Source of the DNA: Membranipora membranacea
Lineage: Eukaryota > Bryozoa > Gymnolaemata > Cheilostomatida > Membraniporidae
Direction of reading: 5' to 3'
DNA length: 64,000 nucleotides
Assembly: GCA_914767715.1 (NCBI GenBank)
Contig: OU612074.1
Span: forward strand, 16,480,062-16,544,061
Shown: one piece after another, positions 11,667 to 24,637 of the stretch
How positions within the stretch are numbered: position 1 is the first letter of the stretch
Layout: each line of letters begins with the position of its first letter
Translations under genes and position numbers: made by a program
The notes under the pieces: generated by a model
The model's database searches: none
Seen by the model: only the letters and a program-made list of their open reading frames with translations
What the model was told of the DNA's origin: nothing

Positions 11667-13400
11667 AAGATTATAAATACTAAGATATGACACTCCTATC
11701 AAACTGCGGTCTTCAGTTGAATAGGCAAGTGGCCCCATGAAAACGAGTGTTACGCTTCAATTATGAGCTTTATGATTAGTGGCTTTCAATAGAATTTCAA
11801 TAGGAAATTCAAAATTTACACAGGTAGCCTGTTTGTTTTTCATGAAAATTATGTATTTCCAAATTTCACTGAAACTTCAAATAAAATATTTTAGACCTAG
11901 ACATTTCAAGCATCTCAATGATGTAAAAATCAAAATCATGTGATGATTACTAACAAGTGATTTTGAGTTTTGAGGATTTTTTTTAGCAATCTTTACAAAC
12001 TTTAAGATGTTTTGACACACAAGACATACTCAGATAAACTGTTCTCTTTACATCAAAAACTAGTATTTGTATGTCTTAAAGTAGATCCATGTAAATAAAT
12101 GTGTTATCTAGTTATTTCAGTCTTCAGGGTGATAAAAAAATCCAAATGAATTTGACAGCCTCTTAGAGAGTAGTATTGAAATGTGTTAGCAGTGAGTGAC
12201 TTGGAGAAGCTTTCTGTTTTGTGGCATCAGGTCTTGTCCATTTGTGCACCACAGTTACTCAGCACATCTGAACATGGACTATCAATATTACCGAGTAAGT
12301 GCAGTCTATGTCAATGCACAGATCAGTTTCTTTGAAAATGAATTCAAATTTTTGAGTATCGAGTTAGTATGGATCTTACTCGAGAGGATAGCGTAGGATC
12401 TTATTGCAAGATGTGGTAAAGAACTATAAAGTACACTGTAGGATCAACTAAGTGACATTGGCCTTATCATAGCGTTTGAGGGGAAACATGACTAACGATA
12501 GTTTGACTACCAAGGGAAGGTGATATAAATGCAACTGCGGTGATCTTACCACGTACTATTTTGCCAGCGACTAAACGGCTGGTAGGTTAACTATATGACA
12601 GCTGAGACTATTGGTGGAGTTTCACTGATGTAGTTGAGTACTAGAGTATGGACCTTAGTTTTTATGTTATAACGCTAAGCTCAATCTAAAATAAAGGCCC
12701 CGTCATTCATGCAGATGGTTGGGTAATTATTGCTTAGCATATGTATAGAAGAGACATGTCCATATGGCGCTATGAACTGGACACTTTCTGGGCCGTCTCT
12801 ATAGCCACATTTACCTCTTAAATTGGAGCAAATGTTCTCAAGTAAATATCTTGTTTGATGTGATTGGTAATAATGATTATTTTCATGGTTCACAAAAAGA
12901 TTTTGTCGGAGGGGGAGGGAGAAAAGAAGGCTGTTTTTGGGCTGTTTTTATCTAGTTTTCAGATTGTGAATGACAAATTTCATAAATCTGACACCTTCCT
13001 TTGGTCAGCTTAGAATGACTGTTGGTCATAGGAAACTTTGTTTGATGTAAGGGCTATCTAGTATTGTGTGTTCCTTGTCTTACTCATCTCACAAAGCAAT
13101 TTTAGCCACTAAATCAAATATATCTGCAAAATCCATTGACTTACTACATGAATAAATGCCTAGACTGTGGCCCATATGTTCTGGTAACACATGTAAAAAA
13201 AATCAAGAGAATTGCATGAACCATTCTCAGGCAAATCTGAAATAAGTAAGGCTATGTCTGCAGAAAGAAATCATTTCTACATCGTAATCTTATATAAACA
13301 GAGCAAGCGAGCACAGCATCCTAAAAAATGACAAACACTCGTTTTCACGCTTGAATTGCTGTGGACAGGGAATGTGTTGAGTGTCACGTCGTAGTCATTG
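11667..13400. mobile_element. 919-bp element family, copy 2, interrupted
   Basis: It is the reverse-complement match of 672-1590. It starts exactly with the terminal repeat AAGATTATAAATACT (11667-11681). Homology is continuous to about 12400, breaks, and resumes at about 13225, so roughly 0.8 kb of unrelated sequence is inserted. The right terminal repeat is degraded. Confidence 0.6.
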
Positions 13401-13759
13401 CTAGTATGATTAATTGGCAACTAAAACTAAAAGGTCAATAAAGTGATCACATTCATATAAGTATCATTCCCATTTGCCTGCAGTAAAATTGTTCTGCTAT
13501 TTTTAGCCTGGTATATGTGGTATCATTAAACAGTGAGAGCGAAATTGTGTGTGTGTAAGTTTTGAGAGCGAAATTGTGTGTGTGTAAGTTTCGAGAATAT
13601 ACCGTGTGTGTTTCCTGTTCATAACTTTTGGTTCAGATTACAGTCGCTCCTTGTTAGAAACATCCTACTAACAGGTTTATTGTTGCCGTATATTTCTGCT
13701 TGTTATGTCTCATGTGACATATTGCTCAATTGCAAATTCCTCCTTTTTTATGAAAAGTT

Positions 13760-14927
13760 ATGGAATTTGTGGACATTGATGATGGGAGGCTGCCGGGAGA
13801 TGACTCTCTTGACCGCTTGTTGGATGAAGGAGAAAACGAGAAAAGATACGAGCCCAGGGGGAATTTTCTGGCGCTCAGAGACAGATTTTGGCGCTTACTA
13901 AAATTCAAATGGCACCTCCCGTCACACAGAGAGAGAAGATGGCCTGTACCTAATCCTGTTACCTATACGGCTGCTGCTGTCATTGTTCTAGTTGCCTTCT
14001 GTTTGGCTGTACAAAGTGAGTACGATATGATTCTATCAATTACGTTAACTTTTTACAGATTTTGGTTAGTCCTTTTAAAGCTTCAAAAAAGAACTGCTGC
14101 GGCGGGGATTTGAACCCGGGCCTCATTGCAGTCATTGTCACTAACCGCACTATCTACACCGCCGATCCATATCAATGTGATCTCTTATTCAAATAAAAGG
14201 AAAGCGAACGGAAGTTGACCTAAATGCTATTTCCATGTATCGATTGGCCCTAAAATTGATGTCACATCGACATATGGGAACATAGTGATTCACAGAAAAT
14301 TCTAAGTCAGTTACAGGTGTTTTGTAAGCAATATCGCCATGTTATGTTTGTTTTAAACTTTCTAGCAGACTATCAGTATGTTTTGGCCCGGACAGGTAAT
14401 AAAATATCTTGTCCGATCTTTTTAGTCTTCTTGAATGGGGTCCAGCGTACTGTGAGCATATTGTATTATCTTTCCCTCAGCTTATTACATACTTCTGGTG
14501 TGTATTTTAATGTTTTATTCCTTTCCATTATCTCCCAGACCACAGAATTATCAGCTCAGCAAGAAGTGATATTATAGCTCTCAAGATGGAGATAGATAAT
14601 CTCAACATGACTCTCTCCCAACGAGTAGACACCTTTGCTGAAGAACGAGAGGCTAATCACCAGAGACTTAGCGAAACTCTCCATTTAGATCTAATGCAAG
14701 CTGTTCAGATCATTGACAAAGAGTTTAACACCAAGCTGACAGAACTCAATACCACACTGCTTTCACAAATGGGCACCAAACACAAAGAACTAGGCGGCAA
14801 CTTAGCTGAACTAAGGCAGTCAATGAGTCAGATTTATAGCATCGCGCAGAATAACGACGATCAGCTCACAAGACAAGTGAAGGACCTACGGAGGAGTGTT
14901 GAACACCTTCAGAATAGGCTTGGTTGA
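13760..14927 (+). CDS. type II coiled-coil membrane protein, tandem paralogue
   Basis: Function is unknown. Exons are 13760-14015 and 14539-14927, joined by a phase-1 intron, 214 codons plus stop. It aligns along its length with the gene at 8485: the starts MEFVDIDDG and MAFGDIDDE match, as do GENEKRYEP and RENEKRHKP. A basic stretch precedes one transmembrane helix at about residues 66-85. The ectodomain repeats NLNMTLSQRVD against KLNMTLTQRVD, and FNTKLTELNTTLLSQMGT against FNTNLSELNATLLLQMGT. It is shorter: it lacks the Asn/Gly linker and the hydrophobic C-terminal exon, and ends in the coiled coil (HLQNRLG then stop). The acceptor before the start is TTTTTTATGAAAAG ending two bases upstream of ATG, so a 5' noncoding exon is likely. 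Confidence 0.7.
14092..14165 (-). repeat. tRNA-like SINE head or tRNA pseudogene
   Basis: On the - strand the sequence contains a perfect B-box match (GGTTCAAATCC) within CCGGGTTCAAATCCCCG, and an A-box-like TAGATAGTGCGG upstream. The CGGCGG/CCGCCG ends could pair as an acceptor stem. The anticodon arm does not pair convincingly, so a working tRNA is unlikely. It lies in the intron of the second coiled-coil gene. Confidence 0.5.
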
Positions 14928-17428
14928 TAAAATAACACATCTAGATCTGTTTCATATCTGTTTTCAATTAAAATTGCAAGTAGCAATGCGCAACAGAAAA
15001 ATGATCTATCTAAAAAGTATCCTCTCTGTGTCAATTCATCATACAGTTTTACCAGTCAATGTTAAACTTATTCCTTATTTTCTACGGAAGAACTCTCAAC
15101 ATGCAGTCATTTGTGTGCTGTTTAATTGATGTCTGGTTAACACATATTTTGTCGCTCCTTTATACTTTCTGGCATCATTATCTGATTTTGAAAGTCAGAG
15201 AGGTTAATATTCATACTTTCAGTTATTGATGCAGCCACATGTAACCTTATTTTTTTGTATGTTACGAGAACTTTCAAGTAGGGAAATAAACCTTTACCTT
15301 TCTATATCTGTAAATTGATTGATAGCTTTGACGTCAGGGGAATTTTGTGTGGTGGGAAAATTCAACTAAGGGGAAGTTACTAGGTGGTCTGATAGCCTTA
15401 GGTTCTGCAAAGGAATCATCAGTTATATTTGATTTATATGATGGGTATTTACGTTTTCGTCAAACACAGGCAATTAGCAGCAATAGTTGATTGGGAACTG
15501 GCATATGGTGGAAAACCAAATCACTTCAATAGTAGGAATGTACAATCAGTATTACTTGTTTGCAATGAGCTGTATGTTGTGGTGCTGTGCTTTTTCTGAG
15601 ACTGCCAATTGTCAATCCAACTAACGATGGCATTTTTAAACAGGAGGGAATGAATATTTGGGCATTGAATCATATGCGCTATTGCTAAATATAGAATGGA
15701 ATCAGAATTGGATGATGATCCCTTTCTCGAAGAATGGGGGAAGACCCCATTTACCATCTGAACTGATGTTAAGTTGTTGCACTAGGATGTTTTGTTCCCT
15801 TGATCATTTAAGTTGAGAAACTAATCTCTTCCCGTTCGAAAACTCTCAGATTGCAATTTAGAAGTGAACTAGGAACCACAATACCTCATACTTAAGGCTA
15901 ATTCCAAATACTATCCAAGCTGGTTTGTGTCAAGTTATTCCCCCATGCATAAAGAGGATATAACTCCCACAAATGGAAACTTGATCTAAGCTCTTCGGCC
16001 TTTTATGGGTCATCTATCTTTAGGATAAAGATGAAGTACAGCACAGTACTTGATCACATCATTCATAGTGAATAGATCAGGTTAATGATTGTTCCCATAA
16101 TGCATTGCAGGATGTTTGTGGAACTCCAAAAGAAAGCGGTTGAGCATTAGAAATCCTGACAATTCTGAGTAAATATTTTACCCTATAGAATTGTTCACAA
16201 AAGTTTGAAGTAAACCTAAAATTTGCTGACGCGAGCTCTCTTTTTAGGTCATCTATTTTAGATTAAAGGATGAGTTTACAGTAAATTCCCAATTCTCTGG
16301 GATAAATATTGTGGTATTCTAACAGGCCGGGATTCAATATACACTCTACAAGCCCTACAATCTAAGTAAACATGTTTCATCAGAGCTCGTGGTTGGTTTA
16401 AAACTACCATCACAATATTCGAATGAAATTAAAAGATATGAATCTGATCACGGTGTCACTTCTAAAACTGCTACATACCAACAGCGTCCCATAGATGGTA
16501 CATGGCCATAGCGATGTCATTGATATACAGTGTTGACTGGTTGATTCAGACTCTGTAAATCAGAACTCCTGTTAATTCAGTTAAGGAAAATTGGTCCGTT
16601 CAGCCAGATTTAAAGCATTTTAATGTCACTGAATTAAAACTCTGGTTAATTAGGACAAATTATTGTGGTCTCCAGAGGTTTGAATTAAGTGAAATGCACT
16701 GTAAATAGCAAAGTTCTATCTGTATTTTAGAAAGATACACGGTGTTAGCATGGCAAACAAATCTGCTTTGATATGCTACCATGAACTTTTACATGATCTT
16801 CCTCCTGACTGAAGTAAGAGAGACAATCGCATTTGCAAGCAAAAACATAGCCTTCGACATGCTGTCATAACTGATATACCAAAATCAAAAGTCTTAGCTG
16901 TTACTTATGTTGTTAAACATTAGGGATGATTAAAAACAGTTTTTGGATTTGGGCCCGTTGTTGATATATTTCAGATATGAAGACCTCGTAAATGAGACAC
17001 TTTATTACATGAGAAGACAACTTATATGAATAGTACATCAACCAAGCGGGAAAAACAACTAATTTTATCATCAAAATTGATATAAATACATACATATATA
17101 CATACATTTTGAAATATAGGATAATAATTTGATGTTTTGATGATTTTTCCAAGTGTTTCTCACAAGCAAAGGTTAGACTTAGATGTATAGGACGTTATTT
17201 TGGCTCTGCTGACAATGTTTTAGTATCAGAATCAATATGACATCAGTCTTGAACTCGGGTAAGATGAAAACAATTCCACAATGCATCATTGGCATGAAAT
17301 CTACCAAGAATATAACTTGTGTAATATAACTAAGTGTAATGCTATCATATGGCTCGGTCTCCAAGCAAATTCCAATGCAGTTGGGGAGCTTTTTAATGTA
17401 CAAAATATTGAAGCGATTTCATTGCTGC
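14928..17428. other. intergenic stretch with duplicated receptor flank
   Basis: No coding region is supported. It contains the third copy of the GGGAAA-core repeat (15335-15470), a duplicate of the intron sequence beside the receptor's membrane exon (16020-16300 matches 18376-18640), and the receptor 3' flank (16340-17428), copied in inverted orientation at 21.2-23.2 kb. Confidence 0.5.
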
Positions 17429-20400
17429 TTAATTGTAAAGTTCACAGAAATCACCAGTAGAAGTTCCGGGCATCTGTCCATCTGCTGCGGAGTTCACATA
17501 GACCTTGTTACCATGTGTGTTGTGCTCTACCACTGTGTCAGCATATACAGGCTGTGACATACAGGAAGTGATGTCACCCAGAGGCTCGTAAATTGAGTCA
17601 GTCGGTGTCACCGGTAATGGTGCATCCTTTCCCGCTAAAATTAGAATTTTTCAGACTTGTTATAATCAATTGGTTTCCTAGAATCAATTTGTGCTGACTT
17701 AATTACGGGCAAATGAGATCAACCTTTTTTCAATCTCAGAGTAACTGTCAAATAATTAAGTTTTTTAAGCTGTAACAGATTTATGTTCTTAAACTTTCAA
17801 GGGCGCTTGAAGTAGAATTTCGTTTTGATAATTTAGCTGGATACAATTTCCTTATAAATTTACAAATAGAAGACTTCCCAAACGTACCTGATTGGTGAGT
17901 GCTGTACCGTGGCTGAGAATATGAATAAGAGAGTTGTTTGTGTAGTTTATGGTGGTTCTCTTCAGATTTCATTCTGAGGCGGTAAAAAGAATAATGCAAC
18001 TATAAATCTGTCTCGCCAAGGTGCCGCGCAAGGCAGTTAGAAATGTGATATTGTAATATAAAGGGTCAATAACTTCAAATTGTCAAAAGATAATAAAACA
18101 CAAAGCATCCCATTTTGATACATTCATTCGCTTGAACTTTTCAGATTGACCCTCGCACCTGAGCTTTCCTGTGGGCTTATAAAGTGGTAATGTCCACAAA
18201 AGGTTTGGTTGCTGCAAAGCAATTAGAAGATTCTGCCTACCTCGTAGATTGCGGAGAATTCCGACGTGTTCTCAACATCACAATTGTAGCCAGCAACACC
18301 AAACATACCACTGTCAGGCCACCACAAACTCCTCCAATTATTGCCTTCTCTTTGCTAGAACTCCACCCGCCATCTTCTGTGAAGTACAGCACAGTACTTG
18401 TGATGACATTATTCATATTTAGATCAGATTCATGACTATCCCCAAAATGCATTACCGGTAGTTCGTGGAACTCCGAAAGAAGGCGGTTGTGCATTTAAGA
18501 TTCTGAATTCTGATTATCTTTACAATATTTTACCCTATATAATTGTTTACAAAAGTTTGAAGTGTCTTCCGTCATTTTGGGTCATCTTTTCTATTAGGTT
18601 TAAGGCTGAACTAACATTTACATTTATCAAGAAAACGTAGTGGCATTCTCAAACTTCCGGCTTCGACCATTTAACTTAACTACTGTGTCAGCAAGTCACT
18701 GTGTTTATTGATACATGTAATGTTTTGACACTCACCACTATATGTTAGGTCCGTATAACCAGCAGCTGAAAAATAAAACGCAATGCATAACAAATTTGCT
18801 GACAACACTTATAAAATCATCACCAGCCTCTTTCCTGCATACAGTTTTCTGAATAGAAATAATTTAGGTTGTTTCCCCTCTATTGGTTTTCCCCTGACAG
18901 TGCTGTAGAAGGCAGCAAACCAGTTCATTAAGAAAAAACAAACTTTGATCATAAAAAATTAAACTTGAAACACTATTCCATTAGATTTCTCTTATTGATG
19001 ACTTGACTGACTTATGTTGCAGAACTCCTAGTGGAATATTGCGCCAGAATCGCCTTCTCCTTTCCCTTCCATCATTCTCGATCTCTAGCCATCTCGCTAG
19101 CCTCCGCCCACGACTTGATGTTGTGTACCTTCATCTGTTTGAGCGCCGTTCTTCGCCAAGTCTGATTGGGTCGCCCTCTCCTTCGGGTGCCTTCAGGGGC
19201 CCATCCGAGACTGGTGTGAGGGAGAGATTCCTTCCTCCTTAGGCTGTGTCCTAGGTATCTCCATCTTCTAACATCAATGTGCTGAGAGACTGGTTTCTGC
19301 TTGCTGCGTTCACATACTTCCAAGTTGGAAGTTTTGGACCACCAATATATTTTCAATATCCGACGGCAGCAGTTCATGTGAAATACCTCCAGTTTGTCCA
19401 TATCCACTTTCGCCATTCGCCATGTTTCACATCCATAGAGGAGCACAGACACCACGTTCGAGTTGTAGAGTTTGAACTTGAGATGGTTGCTCATACTTCT
19501 TGATCTCCACACCTTGTTTAGTCTGTAAAAGGCTGTAGTTGCAGAGTTGATGCGGTTCTTGACATCTGCTGCTGCACCACCTGACGCATCAATTTTCGCA
19601 CCAAGATACAAAAAGTTATCTACAAACTCATTGATGAATGAATGTTTAATGCAATGCAACTGTGATCTAGAACATCCAAAGGAATACTTTATAGTTCAAG
19701 ATAAGACTTACTTATATAAAAGTTTAGTTTGAATCCTTGACCGGCAGTGTTCATGGTATTGGTGTGAAACCGAAAACTGATCGACCTTTCAGCTACCGGA
19801 AATCTGTAAGGTGTGTCCAAGAGTGGCTTTGATACCACGAAGTCACAAAGTTTCAGTCTCCAACTCTGTCCAACGATCCCTCCAAACTCTAACCAGTCAG
19901 ATTCACAGTTCTTATACTCCGGATTGTAGTAGAGATCAAAGCTCTCAAACATCACAGTGAGGACATGTGATGTGTTTAGCCCGAGAAAGGTAACATTTGT
20001 GTCAATACTGGGACTATAGGTAGTAGTAGGATATCCCTGATGGCTGATTATCTGTCCTGAAAATCTTTTACTGAGATAGAGTTTGCTATCGATATCTGAC
20101 ATGATGATTGGGGGATAACTTTGAACTGCATCTAAAAAATAAAAAAAATCCTTAATTGTCTTTATGAATAAAAAAATGTTAGAACTTTTACCTTGGTGCA
20201 ATCTCAATTATACAAGGTTACATTCCTGAGACTGTAGGCTGCAGCTGATACATGATAATAATTCTAGAGTTTTGTAAAAATAAAACTGTCTGACTCTAGT
20301 TTTGTTAGTAAATATTAGTTGCTATTTGTGCTACAAAAAGACATATCAATGGATGTCTCAATCGCGATGGACAGGGAAGGAGTAAATGCAGTTTGGGTCA

Positions 20401-20518
20401 CAGATAGAATGGGACATTTCCATCACATACCTGTGGCTGCCGCAATCGTACTGCTGCCCATTAAAATCGATATGATAGCTGCTAGGTGCCAAAAGTATTG
20501 TCCAGTTCTATAACACAT
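17429..20518 (-). CDS. CUB-domain transmembrane receptor with ITIM-like tail
   Basis: Probable cell-surface receptor. Six exons, listed 5' to 3' on the - strand: 20518-20431, 20131-19712, 18765-18736, 18376-18241, 17973-17888, 17634-17429. Phases match at every join and the total is 321 codons plus stop. Residues 1-28 form a signal peptide, with a hydrophobic core after a basic/polar start. Residues about 30-168 are a CUB-like domain: SGQIISHQGYP at the start, a central CESDWLEF, and FRFHTN near the end. Only part of the usual CUB disulphide set is visible. Residues 191-214 are a transmembrane helix followed by RTRRN. The cytoplasmic tail holds SIYEPL (Tyr269), which fits the ITIM pattern, QPVYADTV, and KVYVNS (Tyr299), a Y-x-N Grb2-type site. 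The ligand is unknown. Confidence 0.75.
18376..18640. repeat. receptor intron segment duplicated at 16020-16300
   Basis: The sequence starting GAAGTACAGCACAGTACTTG beside the membrane exon recurs in direct orientation at 16030, with shared blocks through ACAAAAGTTTGAAGT. The exon itself is not duplicated. This is part of the wider local duplication around this receptor. Confidence 0.6.
19010..19690 (-). mobile_element. 5'-truncated LINE (non-LTR retrotransposon) fragment
   Basis: An open frame of 195 codons (19659-19072) encodes the C-terminal part of a non-LTR reverse transcriptase. Recognisable blocks are NFLYLGAKI, SVLLYGCETW, a HMNCCRRIL block and WRYLGHSLRR. The polymerase core and endonuclease are absent, as in a 5'-truncated insertion. 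It sits in the second intron of the CUB receptor in the same orientation as the gene. The clade cannot be set by eye. Confidence 0.75.
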
Positions 20519-21232
20519 GCCTGCCTCTTGTAGAATACAATTTCTGAATGTGATAGTGGATGTTTTGCCTTGATAAGAATGATTTATTATGTCTCTGTGA
20601 CATGATCACAGAGTAAGGATATTTATCCTCACTCTGTGACATGATGCTGGCGCTGATGATGTCATTTTTAATAGATAGGGGCCCAGTCAATATCCCCTCT
20701 AGGACTGAGCCATATACAAACACCCGAAAGTTGACTTTTATATATATAAAAATAAACCATCAAAATATTTAGTTATACGTACAGCAAGCTTTTAAAGTAT
20801 ATTCTAATCTGAACTGCATACTGAACCATTTTTCTGATCAATCGCTCAGGCCTATACAATCCACATGTATATGTGTCATTATAAAGGTGTGGTCACATTC
20901 AATTTTCAGACTACCATCATAAATCTGAACGAAATTGAAAGGTATGAGTCAATTTGAGGTGTCACTTCAAATGATGAGGGTAAGATTGAATCTGCATGAT
21001 TTGACAGTGTATAGAAAAAAAACATAAATGTAAAAGTATTAGTCCAGGGGCAGACTGTTACCGCGCAATCTTGATGGTAGAAACAAACAAATACTATTTC
21101 CTGTTCCCAGCTAATCAGTCTGGGCCAAAACAGTTTACCCAGCCGAACTAAGTCATCGTGAAAAACGGATTGGGAAAGCTCCTTAAAAGCTCCATAAGGC
21201 TCCGCACAATACTTACACCGATATTTATGCAG

Positions 21233-22050
21233 CATTAAGCAGCAACAATGAAATCAATTCAATATTTTATGTACGATAAGTTGCACAATGGTGAGGAATT
21301 TGCTTGGAAACCAAGTCATTTGACAACATTTTGCTATAGCAAGTTCTTGGTTAATTCTGGGGTAATAATGCATTGTGGGATTGTTTTCGTCAAACTCGAA
21401 TTGAAAACTGATGCAATATTGATACTGATACTGATTCATTGTCAGCAGAGCCAAAATAACATATATGTCCCACCTTTGTTCGTAAGAAACACTTGGCAAA
21501 ATCATCAAAACATTATACGATTATCTTATATTTCAATGTCCTGCTGTGATGACTCATATTAGTTATCCTCTCATGTAACAAAGTGTCACAATTACCAGAT
21601 CTTCTTGTCTGAGATATATAGACAACAGCCCAAAATCCAAAGTGAAACCTATTTTTAATCTTCCTCGATGTTTGCCAACATAAAAAGAACTAAGAATTTT
21701 TAATTTCAGCATCAGTTTTGACAGCCAGCATGACTAGGGTTTTGTTATTACTAAGGTGAACAGGGCAAGCGTTGATGGTAACATATCAAGATAGATTTGT
21801 TACTCCTGCCAGCACTGTTCATCTCTCTGAAGTACAGATAGAACTGTGCTACTAATACTAATGACATTGCTCTGGTCGTGTACTGTCTTTGGGACGCTGT
21901 TTATATGTAGCATGTTTAGAAGTAACACCGCGATCTGATCATTATCTTTCAACTTTATCCGAATACCCGAATAATATGATGGTAGTTTTAAACCGACCAC
22001 ACCTCCGATGACACATGTGTACATAGAATGTAGTAGGGTTGGTCTATTTT
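21233..22050 (+). repeat. inverted copy of CUB-receptor 3' flank
   Basis: Starting at ATTAAGCAGCAACAATGAAA it matches the complement of the receptor's stop codon and 3' flank (17431 down to about 16380) over several hundred bases. The upstream edge lies close to the stop codon, so almost no coding sequence came along. Confidence 0.6.
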
Positions 22051-22325
22051 CAGTACACATCAGCCTAAGCACCTCAGATAGGTCCAAGCTATAAAGTTAA
22101 TTGTTGCAAACGGTGTGAATTGACATATAAAATATAAAATGAACAATGAACATCTATTTTATCGAAAGATATCATTTTTTTCTTGCAAATATCACTGCAG
22201 TGTTAGCATATCAAGATTGTAATTTATTTTCAAAATTAGTTTGCATGAATTATTCGGTAACACAGCTTTGGCTACACTTTTTTGATATAACTGTAGCTAT
22301 CTATAAATATTTTCACAAATATTCG

Positions 22326-23190
22326 CCTCAGCCTCTGCTTGATGTCCCGTCGCAGCCTGTATATGCTGACACAGTGGTAGGCCAAAGAACACATGGTAAT
22401 AAGGTCTATATGAAATCAGCCGCTGATGGGCAGTTACCTGAAACATCTGGTGATTTCTGTCAATCTTACAACCAATCTAGTCTAAGCCGAGACTTTTGCC
22501 CCCGACGAACGGCCCCCTTCATGAAACCTCTGTACTCCGTAAGATGAAAAAGCACCCCATTATGCAACTGCATTAAATTTCCTTGATGCATTGTGGGAAG
22601 TTTTTTATCATTCATAGTTTGAGGGTGCTGTAATGACACATGAAACAATAAAGCTGGGGTCAAATGAGGAAACAAGAGCCTGTTGGTGAGAAACGAAAAA
22701 TAATTATCTAATATTTGTTACGCTATATTTTATTTCGTATCCAACTTGGGTTACTACCTAGGTTTGTGTCAGTTATCTTCTCTTGTATCATGAGAACACA
22801 AATTCTATTACTTTGACTGTTACATCAGGGGGGTTACATCAGGGAGGGTGGGAGGTGTATCAGATGATAAAGTTTCAACTGCAGACCCTATGCCAAAGTG
22901 AAAGCTAGTTTTCAATCTTCTTTCATGTTTACCAACATAAATAGGTACTGCCACTTTTCATTTCGCTATCAGTTTAGACAGTATGACTGGGGCTATGTTG
23001 TTGCTAAGGTGATTATCTCTCTTACTTCAGCCAGAATGGGGATGATGCAAGCGTCGATGGTAACATATCAAAGCCCTGTCAACACCGAGTATTTTTCTAA
23101 AGTACAGATATAACTTTGCTATCGATATTCATGACATTGCTATGGTTGTGTGGTATCTATTGGACGCTGTTCATATGCAGCATTCGTTTT
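22326..23190 (+). pseudogene. isolated copy of the CUB-receptor tail exon and 3' flank
   Basis: A + strand frame reads QPVYADTVVG, HGNKVYMKSAADGQLP and SGDFC, matching the last exon of the CUB receptor (QPVYADTVVE, HGNKVYVNSAADGQMP, TGDFC). An acceptor-like CGCCTCAG precedes it. The ITIM-like SIYEPL is not preserved, the Y-x-N site has become YMKS, and the original stop is lost (YNQSS against YN-stop). No CUB, membrane or signal exon is found upstream on this strand, so it is read as a duplicated exon fragment. The 3' part (22560-23190) matches both 21233-22050 and the true 3' flank. Confidence 0.6.
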
Positions 23191-24637
23191 CAGTACACTG
23201 GTTTCTTATCTCTGATATTATGTTTGCATAGTTTTATCAAACAGTGTAGATCATATTTTACACTCCAACATCATTGGAAAGCATAGGCTGGTAGAGAGAA
23301 TAAATATACTTTGTTAAAATCGATATTTTCTCATTTGAATCTAAATGTTTGTCAAAGGTATAGCCATATAATAATTAAAATAGGGCTATATGTAATCCTA
23401 TATAATAGCACTGAATAGTGTTGAATATTTAATGTTTGTGTGCAGTGCAGCGTTGCGGCAGTTGAACCATTGATAGTTTGTGTGCATTGAGTTTTAATGG
23501 TCTTTTGTTTACTTATCAAAGGAACCCTTTGGTGCCTATGTGTGCTGTTGCATGGCAACCGCTAAACTGAGGTTCAATACTATATACAATAGCCATGGTC
23601 AATGCCTATCTTAAAATTTAACAAACTGAATTTTAGTTGCATGACTGATATGCACACTAGTGATTTTTAGATTTGGGATTTTTCAAAGAGAACTGCTTCG
23701 GATAGGCTTTTACCCCACACAGCACCACAGGTAAGGAATAGAAACATCTGCTTATTTGCTGTTTTCCAACCAATATTATTGTGATCGGCAAACCCATCAA
23801 CCTAGACTAAGCACTTAGCGCCTCTGCGGATACATTAGGGAAGTACCTGCAACAGACCTTAATAATCAGGCACAGTACTAAGGCTAGTCTGGTAACCAAG
23901 GGTATCATCTTTTGAATCCTATGCAGCGATATTGACAGATTTTGGAAGGTGATTATCTAATAGACAAAAGACTTATTGGGAACCTTTGTCGATGAGTCTA
24001 AACAATGTGACGCAGTGACTTTGTCAGCTAATTAACCTATCAATAATGGCATCAATAGATGCTGGCTGATGTTTGCCTCTTGCCCTCACCTTTTGTCACA
24101 ATTAAAGATATCACAAATATTGAATATCAAATATGTGGTCTTCAGTGTGTTGCCATAGAGCGTACAGAATTTGCAGCAGGATACATTACCAGTCTGTGGT
24201 GAAAACTTTTGTTTTTACCTATTGGGTCTCTTTCTTGAGTTTTTTGCTGGTGTTGCTGAGATGACTATCGAAAGTAGGTTTCTTTGTAGTCATAATTGGT
24301 AGACTCATGGTAGATTGATTATATTTTTAAAAAGTTCATGAACCTGCTGCCGCTGTGTAATTACCGGCAGCATAAATACAACGCTGTTGTAGCTTCAGAA
24401 TATTTGACCCTTTTGTAAAATGCTTCACGAATGACTTTAAAATGCAGCTGCAATCGAAGGGTCGAAGACACTTAGTTACTCTATTTTCTATAGAGATATT
24501 GACATTTCAATCTGTAGCTTCTAAAACCATTGCTCACATCTTTCTTCTTCTCATAAACAGGTGAGAGTGGGACTTCTCGACCAGCCACCACATCAAGAGG
24601 TGGTGGGGCCAAAAGTACAGCGAGCACCAGCAGCAAG

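Larger units (their letters stand above)
10074..13759. other. repeat-rich gap between the tandem coiled-coil genes
   Basis: No coding exon is supported. The gap contains two copies of a dispersed repeat with a GGGAAA...GGGAAATTCCC core (about 11040-11250 and 11470-11600), and the second copy of the 919-bp element (11667-13400). Just before the second gene, a 30-bp unit containing GAGAGCGAAATTGTGTGTGT is duplicated at 13530-13590. Confidence 0.5.
20519..24560. other. intergenic stretch dominated by inverted copies of receptor 3' sequence
   Basis: No complete gene is seen. It contains a small palindrome at 20590-20655 (CTCTGTGACATGAT repeated), a fragment at 20905-20985 matching 16400-16480, two tandem copies of the receptor 3' flank (21233-22050 and 22560-23190), one copy of the tail exon, and then unassigned AT-rich sequence before the LRR gene. 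Confidence 0.5.

Noticed and set aside
14092-14165. Functional tRNA gene
   Set aside because: The B box is perfect but the anticodon and D arms do not pair; a SINE head or pseudogene fits better.
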